NCBI RefSeq assembly: GCF_036541405.1
Contig: NZ_JAZHFS010000002.1
Location: 1 to 64,000, forward strand
Direction of reading: 5' to 3'
Source of the DNA: Clostridium_AD frigoriphilum
GTDB taxonomy: Bacteria; Bacillota; Clostridia; Clostridiales; Clostridiaceae
DNA length: 64,000 bases
In this document: one piece after another, positions 16,466 through 25,425 of the stretch
Position numbering within the stretch: the stretch's first letter is position 1
How the letters are laid out: the number at the start of each line of letters is the position of its first letter
The notes under the pieces: generated by a model
Databases searched by the model: none
What the model was told of the DNA's origin: nothing
What the model saw: only the letters and a program-made list of their open reading frames with translations
Program-made: the position numbers and the translations under genes

Positions 16466-17786
16466 AATAGCAGAAAAAGATTTTAAAAAAATAGCTATGT
16501 CTATAATTTTTTTTATAATAATAACTTCTATTATTTATATTTATTATAAATATAAAAATGAAACAGTGGTATTAGAGTTTGGTACATTTGTTGGAAGTAT
16601 GTATGATGTACCTGAGTGGCAATCTTATAAAGCTTTAGATGAAGCAATATACAAGTTTGAGAAAGCAAATCCTCATATAAAAGTTAAATATAAAAGTGGA
16701 ATATTAAAGAGCGATTATTCAGAGAGATTATCCCAAAATATATTAAAAGGTAATGAACCTGATTTATTTTGTGTTTTGCCTGGTGATTTTAACACTTTTG
16801 CTTCAATTGGAGAACTAAAAAATCTTAATAATTTGATTAAAGATGATAAAACGCTAGATTTATATAAGCAATATAGTACGGCAGTAAAATCTGGAAAATA
16901 TAAAGGTTCTCAATATGCACTTGCAAAAGAAGTAGATCCAGAATTAATGTTTGTAAATAAAACCTTATTAAAAAAACAGGGAATAGAATTGCCTAGTTCA
17001 GATTGGACATGGAATGATTTTTATGAAATATGTAAGAAAGTAACTCTCGATACAGATAAAGATGGTAAGATAGACCAATTTGGAACTGTAGGATTTAATT
17101 GGCAACAGGCTGTATATACTAACGGTCAGAAGCTTTTTGATACAAATGGTAATAAAGCAACTTTTGATAATGAAGGGGTTTCATATGCTATTAAGTTTAT
17201 CATATTACTTAATAAGTTAAATAAAAATTATATAGTTAATCTTAAAGATTTTGATGATGGTAAAGTTGTATTTAGACCTTTCCCATTTTCAACATATAGG
17301 GCATATAAAGTATATCCATATAAAGTAATGAAATATGGACAATTTGAATGGGAATGTATAAAGTTGCCTAAAGGACCAGAGGGTGCAAACGCTGGACAAC
17401 TTAATAGTCTACTTTTTGGAATAAGTTCAAGAACTAAACATGAGAAAGAGGCTTGGAAATTTTTAAAGTTTTTAACAAATGATAAAGATGTTCAAATGGA
17501 TGTTTTAAAATATTCTCATGGAATGCCTGTAGTAAAGGAAGTATTAGAATCAAAAGAAACAGATAAAGAACTATCAAAGTATAATCCAGAAGGAAAAATT
17601 TTTATTAACAAGAAAGAATTGAGTCAGGTTGTAGAACAGTCTATTGTAACACCAAGTTTTCATAAATATGAGGAAAGTATGGATATAGCAGATAAAGATA
17701 TATTTAAATTAATGAATAGTGGTGATGACGTGCAAGAGTCATTAATCAAATTAAACTATAAATTAAATAATTTTCTTAAGCCATAG
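16455..17786 (+). CDS. Membrane-anchored family 1 solute-binding protein
   Basis: 443 residues from TTG 16455, with GGAGCT ten bases upstream and 11 bp inside the regulator gene. An N-terminal membrane anchor (AMSIIFFIIITSIIYIYY, about residues 13-31) has no lipobox cysteine. The rest is a MalE-type fold: WQSYKALDEAIYKFEKANP, YSERLSQNILKGNEPDLFC, SDWTWNDFYEICKKV, and a C-terminal EKEAWKFLKFLTND. No permease or ATPase is adjacent. I infer a ligand-sensing subunit for the histidine kinase rather than an importer component. Confidence 0.8.
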   Translation: MKIRIAEKDFKKIAMSIIFFIIITSIIYIYYKYKNETVVLEFGTFVGSMYDVPEWQSYKALDEAIYKFEKANPHIKVKYKSGILKSDYSERLSQNILKGNEPDLFCVLPGDFNTFASIGELKNLNNLIKDDKTLDLYKQYSTAVKSGKYKGSQYALAKEVDPELMFVNKTLLKKQGIELPSSDWTWNDFYEICKKVTLDTDKDGKIDQFGTVGFNWQQAVYTNGQKLFDTNGNKATFDNEGVSYAIKFIILLNKLNKNYIVNLKDFDDGKVVFRPFPFSTYRAYKVYPYKVMKYGQFEWECIKLPKGPEGANAGQLNSLLFGISSRTKHEKEAWKFLKFLTNDKDVQMDVLKYSHGMPVVKEVLESKETDKELSKYNPEGKIFINKKELSQVVEQSIVTPSFHKYEESMDIADKDIFKLMNSGDDVQESLIKLNYKLNNFLKP

Positions 17787-17805
17787 CTAAATATAGGAGG
17801 GGCAA

Positions 17806-18750
17806 ATGACTAAAAAAACTATTGTAATGATTCTAATAATTTTAATGGTTTTATTTACAGGAGTACTCAGTGTATATTTGAGCTTTATTAAGGAGTCTCC
17901 TTTTGGTGAAAAACGATTAAAGTTTGGTGCAACCTATATGAATATGAATAATCCATATTTTGTTAAATTAAATGAAAGTATAAAAAAAACTGTTGAAAGT
18001 CAAAATGGAACACTCATTGCACTGGATGCACAACTTGAAGTATCAAAACAAATATCTCAAGTTGATGATCTTATATCTCAAAAGGTGGACGTTATATTTT
18101 TAAATGCTGTAGACTTTAAAGGAATAAAGCCAGCACTTATAGCTGCAAAAAAGGCTAATATACCTGTTATAGTTGTAGATTCTCCAGTTTTTGATGACAA
18201 ATTGGTTGATTGTACAGTGGTTTCTGAAAATTATAATGCAGGAGTTTTATGTGCAAGAGATTTAGTAGCAAAGCTTAATGGAAAAGGAAACGTTGTCATA
18301 ATTGAACACCCAACGGCTAAATCAGCTATTCAAAGAATTGAAGGTTTTGAAGATACTATAAATAAATATAAAGAGATAAAGGTTGTTGCACGGAAAATAT
18401 CAAATGGTCAACTTGAACTCGCTATGGAAGTTATGGATAGTATAATTCAATCAAATAAAAAAATAGATGCTGTCATGTGTCTTAATGACCCAACGGCACT
18501 AGGAGTTATTGCAGCGTTTGAAAACACTAAAAAAAATAATAAAGTATATATTTATGGAGTAGATGGAGCTGATGATGCATTAGCAATGATTGAGAAAGGA
18601 AAACTCACAGCAACAGCTGCGCAGTCGCCAGATAAAATCGGAAAAATAGCTGCAGAAACTGCTTTAAAAAAGTTGGAAGGATTAAAAATAGAAAATTATA
18701 TTAATGTGCCAGTAGAATTAATTAATAAACAAAATTTGGTGTACCCATAA
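17806..18750 (+). CDS. Membrane-anchored RbsB-type sugar-binding protein
   Basis: 314 residues behind ATAGGAGGGG. An N-terminal segment (IVMILIILMVLFTGVLSVYL) without a lipobox cysteine is followed by a periplasmic-binding-protein type 1 domain (KFGATYMNMNNPYFVKLNES, IPVIVVDSPVFDD, VVIIEHPTAKSAIQRIEGF, DAVMCLNDPTALGVIAAF, IYGVDGADDALAMIEKG). It resembles ribose/xylose/galactose-binding proteins. It is the last gene of the kinase-regulator-binding-protein operon, before a terminator whose loop contains its stop codon. Again no ABC partners are nearby. Confidence 0.82.
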   Translation: MTKKTIVMILIILMVLFTGVLSVYLSFIKESPFGEKRLKFGATYMNMNNPYFVKLNESIKKTVESQNGTLIALDAQLEVSKQISQVDDLISQKVDVIFLNAVDFKGIKPALIAAKKANIPVIVVDSPVFDDKLVDCTVVSENYNAGVLCARDLVAKLNGKGNVVIIEHPTAKSAIQRIEGFEDTINKYKEIKVVARKISNGQLELAMEVMDSIIQSNKKIDAVMCLNDPTALGVIAAFENTKKNNKVYIYGVDGADDALAMIEKGKLTATAAQSPDKIGKIAAETALKKLEGLKIENYINVPVELINKQNLVYP

Positions 18751-18772
18751 AGTTTGGGGTACGCCATTTTTT
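18738..18772 (+). terminator. Terminator of the sensor operon
   Basis: GGTGTACCC (18738-18746) pairs with GGGTACGCC (18757-18765), with one G-U pair, followed by a T-rich tail. The stem begins inside the last codons of the gene. Confidence 0.85.
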
Positions 18773-18930
18773 ATTTTATAAGTGTTTGTTTTTAAATTGT
18801 GATAACTCTAGTCAAGAATATACCATAGTGAACGATATAATAAGAAGGTGAAAGTTATAGAGTGTTATATTGGAAAAGAATGTACTATAATAATAAATCT
18901 AAAAGATCAATAAATCAGGAGGTATTACAT

Positions 18931-20682
18931 ATGAAAAAAATGTTTAATAATTTAAAAATATCAACAAAATTGCTATCACTAGTTATCTTTCTGGCTATAG
19001 TTATAGGAAGTGTAGGTTTTTTAGGACTATATAATATGAATAAAATTAATTCAAATGCAACATTATTACATGACTATAATTTAGTTAGTATAGAACAAGT
19101 AAATACCTTAAGGCAAAATTATTCCGATATTAGAACAGCGTTAATTAAGATGGTTTATAAGGAAAGAAAAGATAAAGGTGAGGATGAAGAGATTGTTACA
19201 GAGATAGAGGGTTTAACTAAAAAAAATGAAAAATTATTTGCAACAATAAAAAGTACTAATGAGAAGATGAGAGTAGACAAGAGTCAAGTAGATCAAGAAA
19301 AAGATAAAGTTTTGCTTGATAAAATTGAAAGTTCATCAAAGGGATATTTAGCTTCAGGAAAAAAGGCAACCGATTTTGGATTAGCAAAAGATTTTAAATC
19401 AGCTGCAGGTCAACTCTCAGGGGCATCAAAGGATAGAGCTGCTTTATTTGAGGGTATTGATGGTCTTAATGCTAGTAGTGTTAAAGAAGCCAATTCATTT
19501 TACTCAGATAACAATATAACATTCAATGGGTCTAAAATGATAATAATAATAATTACTGTATTGGGATTTGTCTTTTCAATTATATTAGGACTTTTTATAG
19601 CTTTAGCTATTTCAAGACAACTAAAAAAAGTTGTTAATTTTGCTGGAGATATGGGAAATGGAGATTTAAATAAGGACATAGATATTGATTCAAAAGATGA
19701 AATAGGGGATCTTGCTAGAGCGCTAAATAAAGCAAAAGACAATATGAAATTGCTTATATCAGAAATAATTAATAGTTCTAGTGATATCAGTGCTGCTAGT
19801 GAAGAGTTGTCCGCAACATCTGAAGAGGTTTCTTCAAAAATGGATATTGTCAATGAATCTACTGATCATATAACCATTGGGATTCAAGATTTAAGTACTA
19901 CAACGCAAGAAGTTAGTGCATCAACAAAGGAAATTGAAAATACAACAATGGCCTTAATTAACAAGGCTAATGAAAGTTTTAAATCCGCAGTAGAAATTAA
20001 GAAAAGAGCAGCTGAAATAAAAGTAAAAGCTACACAAAACATAGAGCAAGGTAATGAAATTTATGAGAAAAATCGTATAAATATACTAAAGGCAATAGAT
20101 GATGGAAAAGTAGTTAAGGATATTACTGTTATGGCAGATTCAATTGGGGCAATAGCTGAGCAAACAAATTTACTTGCATTAAATGCTGCTATTGAAGCTG
20201 CTAGAGCAGGTGAAATGGGTAAGGGATTTGCAGTAGTTGCAGATGAAGTAAGAAGTCTTGCTGAGCAATCATCTGTTGCAGTAGAAAATATTCAGAGTAT
20301 GGTAAATAAGATTGAAGTGGCATTCAATAATTTATCTAGAAGTGGTCAAGAGGTTTTAGAGTACCTTGAAACCGGTGTAAAACCAAGTTATCAATTACTT
20401 ATGACTACTGGTGTTCAATATGATCAAGATGCAGATTTTATTAATAATATGGCAAGTGAAATAGCTAGTACATCAAAACAAATGAAAGAAGTTATAGATA
20501 AAGTAACTTATGAAATAGGTAATTTATCAGCAACTACTGATAAATCTGCTGCTAGTACAGAAGATATATCTAATAGTATAAATGAGATAACAATTGCAAT
20601 AGGAGAAGTAGCAAGTTCAGCTCAAAGTCAAGCTGAAACTTCTCAGAAACTAATAGATGTAACTAATAAGTTTAATGTTTAA
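18931..20682 (+). CDS. Methyl-accepting chemotaxis protein
   Basis: 583 residues from ATG 18931 behind TCAGGAGGT; the reading frame extends upstream to 18862 but without a ribosome binding site. First membrane segment about residues 13-34, a four-helix-bundle ligand domain (NLVSIEQVNTLRQNYSDIR), second membrane segment near 200-222, then HAMP and the signalling hairpin with IAEQTNLLALNAAIEAARAG and GFAVVADEVRSLAEQS. It signals to CheA/CheW elsewhere in the genome. Ligand is unknown; the neighbouring sugar-sensing operon makes sugars a guess only. Confidence 0.93.
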   Translation: MKKMFNNLKISTKLLSLVIFLAIVIGSVGFLGLYNMNKINSNATLLHDYNLVSIEQVNTLRQNYSDIRTALIKMVYKERKDKGEDEEIVTEIEGLTKKNEKLFATIKSTNEKMRVDKSQVDQEKDKVLLDKIESSSKGYLASGKKATDFGLAKDFKSAAGQLSGASKDRAALFEGIDGLNASSVKEANSFYSDNNITFNGSKMIIIIITVLGFVFSIILGLFIALAISRQLKKVVNFAGDMGNGDLNKDIDIDSKDEIGDLARALNKAKDNMKLLISEIINSSSDISAASEELSATSEEVSSKMDIVNESTDHITIGIQDLSTTTQEVSASTKEIENTTMALINKANESFKSAVEIKKRAAEIKVKATQNIEQGNEIYEKNRINILKAIDDGKVVKDITVMADSIGAIAEQTNLLALNAAIEAARAGEMGKGFAVVADEVRSLAEQSSVAVENIQSMVNKIEVAFNNLSRSGQEVLEYLETGVKPSYQLLMTTGVQYDQDADFINNMASEIASTSKQMKEVIDKVTYEIGNLSATTDKSAASTEDISNSINEITIAIGEVASSAQSQAETSQKLIDVTNKFNV

Positions 20683-20709
20683 ATAAATATTATAGTAAGT
20701 AGTAAAAAA

Positions 20710-20738
20710 ATGAAGCCATAATTGGCTTCATTTTTTTT
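20710..20738 (+). terminator. Terminator after the chemoreceptor gene
   Basis: ATGAAGCCA (20710-20718) and TGGCTTCAT (20723-20731) form a perfect 9-bp stem with a 4-nt loop, followed by eight T residues. Confidence 0.92.
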
Positions 20739-20919
20739 GCTTCTAATTGTATTAAATTACTTCGAGCTTAACAATCAATAATTGGTTAATCTAATATAAA
20801 ATTGTATCTACAGATTATCATTTGTTTAAAGAATATAAAAACTGATTTTGATAGTTAACAACACTTTTAAGGTTAATGAATGTTTTTGCTTAAGTAGTTA
20901 TACTTTAGTTAGTTACAAA

Positions 20920-21038
20920 CGTATACAGTAACCGTATACAAGTAGCTGGATATTTTAAGTTTGATTACAGTGGATTTTCAAACCGATTTATTGTAAAGTA
21001 AAAGCAATTTTTTTATGTTATTTATGTAAACGTATAAT
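20920..21038 (+). promoter_or_regulatory. Direct repeats and cre-like site ahead of rhaM
   Basis: The 400-bp gap before rhaM carries CGTATACA twice (20920-20927 and 20933-20940, 13-bp period) and a third CGTATA within TGTAAACGTATAAT (21025-21038), which is partly cre-like. Direct repeats fit an AraC-type activator such as the one encoded at 22828. The rest of the gap shows nothing I recognise beyond the terminator at its left end. Confidence 0.45.
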
Positions 21039-21083
21039 AAAACAAATCAAGTAATGTTAGTTATAAATAGGGAGGAATTTTAA

Positions 21084-21398
21084 ATGGTTCGTAAATGTAT
21101 TGTAATGAAAGTATTTAGTGGGTTTCATGCTGAGTATAAAAGACGTCATGATGAAATTTGGCCTGAGATGGTTGAGATGTTACATGAGTATGGTGCAAAA
21201 AACTATTCTATTTTCTTGGATGCGCAGACGAATAGTCTAATTGCTTATTTAGAAATTGAAGATGAAGTTTTATGGAGCAAAAGTGATGCAACCGAGATTT
21301 GTCAAAAATGGTGGGCTTATATGAAAGATGTTATGGAAACAAATGAGGATAATAGCCCAGTTTCAATGGAGTTAAAAGAATTATTCCATTTAAATTAA
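21084..21398 (+). CDS. rhaM: L-rhamnose mutarotase
   Basis: 104 residues, the family length. It interconverts alpha- and beta-L-rhamnopyranose so that the isomerase gets its preferred anomer. Signature YKRRHDEIWPEMVEMLHEYG carries the catalytic histidine near residue 22; YSIFLDAQTNSLIAYLEIE and WWAYMKDVMETNEDNSP are typical. Ribosome binding site GGGAGGAAT. First gene of the rhamnose cluster, followed after 18 bp by a transporter. Confidence 0.93.
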   Translation: MVRKCIVMKVFSGFHAEYKRRHDEIWPEMVEMLHEYGAKNYSIFLDAQTNSLIAYLEIEDEVLWSKSDATEICQKWWAYMKDVMETNEDNSPVSMELKELFHLN

Positions 21399-21416
21399 AA
21401 AAAGGAGGAATAACAA

Positions 21417-22703
21417 ATGATTAGTAAAGAAGAAAATAAACTAGCTTGGAAAACCACTATTTCAGCATCTATGGCAAATTACATTGATGCAGGTTCTATA
21501 GTTGCTGGAGCTGCGGGTTTATCACTATGGACTTCGTATCTTCATATGAGTGATGCGAAACTTGGATTATTAAGTGCTTTAAGTTCGAATGCTGTTTCAG
21601 CAGCTATTGGTGCGTTAATTGGTGGTTATATATGTGATAAATATGGTCGTAAATTGGTTTATAATTTCTCTATGATATTCTATATGTTTGGTATGTTATT
21701 TATTATTTTTTCACAGAATTTTGGAATGATGTTAACTGGATATATTATTGTAGGATTATCAGTTGGTGCTGACATTCCAGCTTCTTGGACAACTATTGCA
21801 GAAGGAGCTCCTGCTAAAGAGCGTGCAAAGCATTGTGGTACAGCGCAACTTGCATGGGCGGCAGGTCCCGTTATTGTTATGATTCTATCAGTAACCCTCG
21901 GACATTTAGGGCTTCTTGGTAGCCGTATAGTTTTTGGACATTTATTTGTAGTGGCACTTGTAACTTGGTTAATAAGGAGAACTTTGCCTGAGTCACAATC
22001 TTGGTTAGATCAAAAGAAAAAAGAAAAACAACTTATAGCAAAAGGACAACTAAAAAAGGTAACTATTAAAGATTTATTAAGACCAGTAAATTTTAAGTCA
22101 ATAATATTTCTACTTGGTGTATATTTATTTTGGAATTTGGCAGCAGGTACAATGGGATTTTTCATGCCATTAATTTATCAAACAGTTGGTAAGGTTTCAG
22201 CAGAAACTGCTAACTTACTTCAAGCAGGTTTATTTGCATGTACAGCTATTGGTACTTATTTTGTATTTATGAGACTTGGAGATAAGGTAAGTCGTAGAGG
22301 TATTTATGCGGTATCAGCCATAATGGCAATTGGGGCATGGTCAATATTTTTATTACCAGCGTCAAGTATGAAACCTAGCATGTTATTAATATTTGTTGTT
22401 GGATATGGACTTTCATGTGGATTTGGTCAACAACCATTTTATCAATTATGGGCTAGTGAGCTTTTTCCAACAAAATATAGAGCATCTGCTCAAGGTGTAA
22501 TGTTCTTTGTTGTTCGTATAGCACTTGGTATATGGAGTTTTGTTATCCCAACCATTATGAGCAAGTTTGGTTTCCAATTAGCAGCAGCATGCATGATAGG
22601 ATTCCTTGTTATTAGTGCTGTAGTTGGTATTGCATTTGCTCCAAATACTTCAGGAAGAACGCTTGATGATATAGAAAAGGAACGTTATGGAAGCATAAGT
22701 TAA
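21417..22703 (+). CDS. MFS transporter, probable L-rhamnose permease
   Basis: 428 residues, twelve predicted membrane segments, MFS motif A-like GGYICDKYGRKLV after TM2 and LGDKVSRRGIY after TM8; sugar-transporter-like RRTLPESQSWL. It sits 18 bp behind rhaM with a strong ribosome binding site (AAAGGAGGAAT). Rhamnose is the inferred substrate from context; the protein is not the RhaT type. It could also carry a rhamnose-containing disaccharide. Confidence 0.82.
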   Translation: MISKEENKLAWKTTISASMANYIDAGSIVAGAAGLSLWTSYLHMSDAKLGLLSALSSNAVSAAIGALIGGYICDKYGRKLVYNFSMIFYMFGMLFIIFSQNFGMMLTGYIIVGLSVGADIPASWTTIAEGAPAKERAKHCGTAQLAWAAGPVIVMILSVTLGHLGLLGSRIVFGHLFVVALVTWLIRRTLPESQSWLDQKKKEKQLIAKGQLKKVTIKDLLRPVNFKSIIFLLGVYLFWNLAAGTMGFFMPLIYQTVGKVSAETANLLQAGLFACTAIGTYFVFMRLGDKVSRRGIYAVSAIMAIGAWSIFLLPASSMKPSMLLIFVVGYGLSCGFGQQPFYQLWASELFPTKYRASAQGVMFFVVRIALGIWSFVIPTIMSKFGFQLAAACMIGFLVISAVVGIAFAPNTSGRTLDDIEKERYGSIS

Positions 22704-22827
22704 TATATTTTCATAGTAATATAACCGCCATCAACTTTAAATTGTAAGACTAAATTTATAAGGTTATAATAAATTCATAAGACCATAATAAATAAAGAAT
22801 TATAAAATAAAAAGTGATGGTGATAAC

Positions 22828-23826
22828 ATGAATATTAAAGATCTTGATAAAAAATTAAAGCAATTAAATGATATAGAAAAAAAAACTTATGATTTATATA
22901 ATACTAAAATAAGTACAGAACTTGATATTAAACTTAAAGAACATTTTTCAAATAAAGTTAAAAATAATTTATGGATAATAAACAATGAAAAACTTATGAA
23001 TGAATCAGAAGTTATAGCAATCCATAAACATGATAGGTTTATAAAATTTGATAAACATAAACATGATTATTTAGAAATGATGTTTGTATATTCTGGCAAA
23101 ATAAATCAGGTGATTGAAGGAGAAAAATTAGTAATAGAAAGGGGAGAAATTTTATTACTAGACATGAATGTTGAACATAGTATTGAGGCTGCGGGTTTTG
23201 ATGACATTGCCATTAATGTATTAATCAAAAAAGAATTTTTTGATTGGATTTTTATGAGTCAAATTGCTGATAATGATTTAATCTCAAATTTTATTGTTGA
23301 AGCAATATATGGTAAAAATAAGTTCAAGCAATACATTCATTTTAAAACATCCGAAAACGATAAAGTTTGTAATTTTATGATTCAGATACTTATGGAATAC
23401 TATGATAAAAAAAATGGAATGGAAACTGCTATCCGTGCTTATATGATGTTATTATTTAATGAAATGTTAAGGGATTATAAAAAATATTTATCTAGTGAAA
23501 TGGTTTCTAAAATTGATTCTACAATATCTACAGAAATTTTAAACTACATTAACAGTAATTATAAGGTTATAACATTAAAAAGCATGGCAGACCATTTTAG
23601 TTATAATCCTGATTATATAGGTAAATTAGTTAAGAAAATTATAGGAAAAACTTTAACGGAACTTGTAAAAGAAAAAAAAATTAAAGAAGCAGAATATCTA
23701 TTGCATAACACAAAGATGCCAGTAATTGAAGTAATTACTGAAGTTGGTTATTCAAACGTGAGTTACTTTTATAGGCAATTTAAGGATCAAGTAGGCGTTA
23801 CCCCTGATGAATATCGAAAAAAGTAG
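22828..23826 (+). CDS. AraC family regulator of rhamnose genes
   Basis: 332 residues. A helical N-terminal part of about 75 residues precedes a cupin sensor (KFDKHKHDYLEMMFVYSGK, GEILLLDMNVEHSI) and a C-terminal double helix-turn-helix (YKVITLKSMADHFSYNPDYI, VIEVITEVGYSNVSYFYRQF, GVTPDEYRKK). This is the RhaS/RhaR type of sugar-responsive activator. Lying between the transporter and rhaBA, it probably activates these genes; CGTATACA direct repeats ahead of rhaM are candidate sites. Confidence 0.87.
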   Translation: MNIKDLDKKLKQLNDIEKKTYDLYNTKISTELDIKLKEHFSNKVKNNLWIINNEKLMNESEVIAIHKHDRFIKFDKHKHDYLEMMFVYSGKINQVIEGEKLVIERGEILLLDMNVEHSIEAAGFDDIAINVLIKKEFFDWIFMSQIADNDLISNFIVEAIYGKNKFKQYIHFKTSENDKVCNFMIQILMEYYDKKNGMETAIRAYMMLLFNEMLRDYKKYLSSEMVSKIDSTISTEILNYINSNYKVITLKSMADHFSYNPDYIGKLVKKIIGKTLTELVKEKKIKEAEYLLHNTKMPVIEVITEVGYSNVSYFYRQFKDQVGVTPDEYRKK

Positions 23827-23971
23827 AAAATAATGTAATAGTTTGATTACTTATTAGGACAGTAAGATTCTCTTTATAGGACATAGGATTAATTAGACTA
23901 TTAAACTAAAATATTAGCTATAGACAAAGTTATACGAGAAGTAGACGTTTGCAAAAGATTGGAGGTAAGTT

Positions 23972-25381
23972 ATGGAATATTATCTAGCCATTGATATTGG
24001 TGCTTCAAGTGGAAGGCATATATTAGGCTCAGTTGAGAATGGAAAATTGAAATTAGAAGAGATTTATAGATTTGAAAATGGAATTAGTAAAGTTTCTGAT
24101 GAATATTGTTGGGATATTGATAAATTATTTGAAAACATAAAAATAGGAATTAAAAAATGTGTTGAACTTGGAAAAACTCCAAAGAGTGTTGGAATAGATA
24201 CTTGGGCTGTAGATTTTGTGCTTCTAGATAAAAAGGATGAGATTATAGGAAATGCAGTATCGTATAGGGATGATAGAACTGAAGGTATTATGGAAGAAGT
24301 GTTTAAGATTATCCCAAAAGATATGATGTATTTATATACAGGCATCCAGTTTCAAAGGTTTAATACTATATATCAACTACTTTCCATAAAGAAAAATAAA
24401 CCTGAAATCTTAGAAAAAGCAAAAACCTTCTTAATGATTCCAGATTATCTTAATTTCTTGCTTACTGGTAAAAAAGTTAATGAGTATACTAATGCAACAA
24501 CTACTCAATTAGTAAATTCTTTTGACAGGACATGGGATCCAAAGATCTTGGATGATTTAGGTATTAAGAAAGACATATTCCAAGAAATAAAATTACCTAA
24601 AACTAAAATTGGTGGGTTACGTGACGAGTTAATTGACGAATTTGGATTTGATATGGAGGTTGTACTTCCTGCAACTCATGATACTGGTTCAGCATTTATA
24701 TCATCAGTATGTAATGATAGTGATAGTCTTTATTTAAGCTCGGGTACATGGTCATTAATTGGCCTTGAAAATAGATTTCCATTATGTGTACCACAAACTA
24801 TGGAATACAATTTTACTAATGAAGGTGGTATAGATTACAGATTTAGATTTTTGAAAAATATTATGGGACTTTGGGTAATCCAAGAGGTTTCAAGGAATCT
24901 TGAAAATAAATATTCTTTTGCGAAGCTGGTAGATTTGGCAAGAGCAAAATCAGATTTTACATCAATAGTAGATGTTAATGATGATAGGTTCTTAAAACCA
25001 GAAAACATGATAAAGGAAATAAAGGATTATTGCTTTGAGACGGATCAAAAAGTTCCTGGCGATGTTGGTGAAATAGCAATGTGTGTATATAATAGTTTAG
25101 CTCATTGTTATAAGAAGGCTGTAGCAAACATTGAAGAAATATTTGAGAAAAAATTCAAGAGAATAAATATTTTTGGTGGAGGATGTCAAAATAATTTTTT
25201 AAATGAGTTAGTTGCCAGGGTTACTGGGAAAGAGGTCTTAGCTGGACCGGTTGAAGCAACTGCAATAGGAAATATCGTAGCTCAGCTCTTAAGTTATAAC
25301 ATTTTTAAAGATTTAGGCGAGGCAAGGGGAGCTATTAAAGAATCATTTAATATTATTACATTTAAACCAGATGACGTTTAA
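23972..25381 (+). CDS. rhaB: Rhamnulokinase
   Basis: 469 residues of the FGGY sugar-kinase family. YYLAIDIGASSGRHILG is the N-terminal phosphate loop, SVGIDTWAVDFVLLDK the second motif, LPATHDTGSAFISSV and YLSSGTWSLIGLE the rhamnulokinase-specific part, and INIFGGGCQNNFLNEL the C-terminal adenosine motif. It makes L-rhamnulose-1-phosphate. Strong ribosome binding site TTGGAGGTAAG; rhaA follows after 44 bp in the same operon. Confidence 0.95.
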   Translation: MEYYLAIDIGASSGRHILGSVENGKLKLEEIYRFENGISKVSDEYCWDIDKLFENIKIGIKKCVELGKTPKSVGIDTWAVDFVLLDKKDEIIGNAVSYRDDRTEGIMEEVFKIIPKDMMYLYTGIQFQRFNTIYQLLSIKKNKPEILEKAKTFLMIPDYLNFLLTGKKVNEYTNATTTQLVNSFDRTWDPKILDDLGIKKDIFQEIKLPKTKIGGLRDELIDEFGFDMEVVLPATHDTGSAFISSVCNDSDSLYLSSGTWSLIGLENRFPLCVPQTMEYNFTNEGGIDYRFRFLKNIMGLWVIQEVSRNLENKYSFAKLVDLARAKSDFTSIVDVNDDRFLKPENMIKEIKDYCFETDQKVPGDVGEIAMCVYNSLAHCYKKAVANIEEIFEKKFKRINIFGGGCQNNFLNELVARVTGKEVLAGPVEATAIGNIVAQLLSYNIFKDLGEARGAIKESFNIITFKPDDV

Positions 25382-25425
25382 GTATCTATAATTGAGTATA
25401 CGAATTATAAGGGAGGCAAATATAA

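Noticed and set aside
16455..18750. The two binding proteins as part of an ABC sugar importer
   Set aside because: No permease or ATPase gene is in the operon or nearby, and both proteins lack lipobox cysteines.
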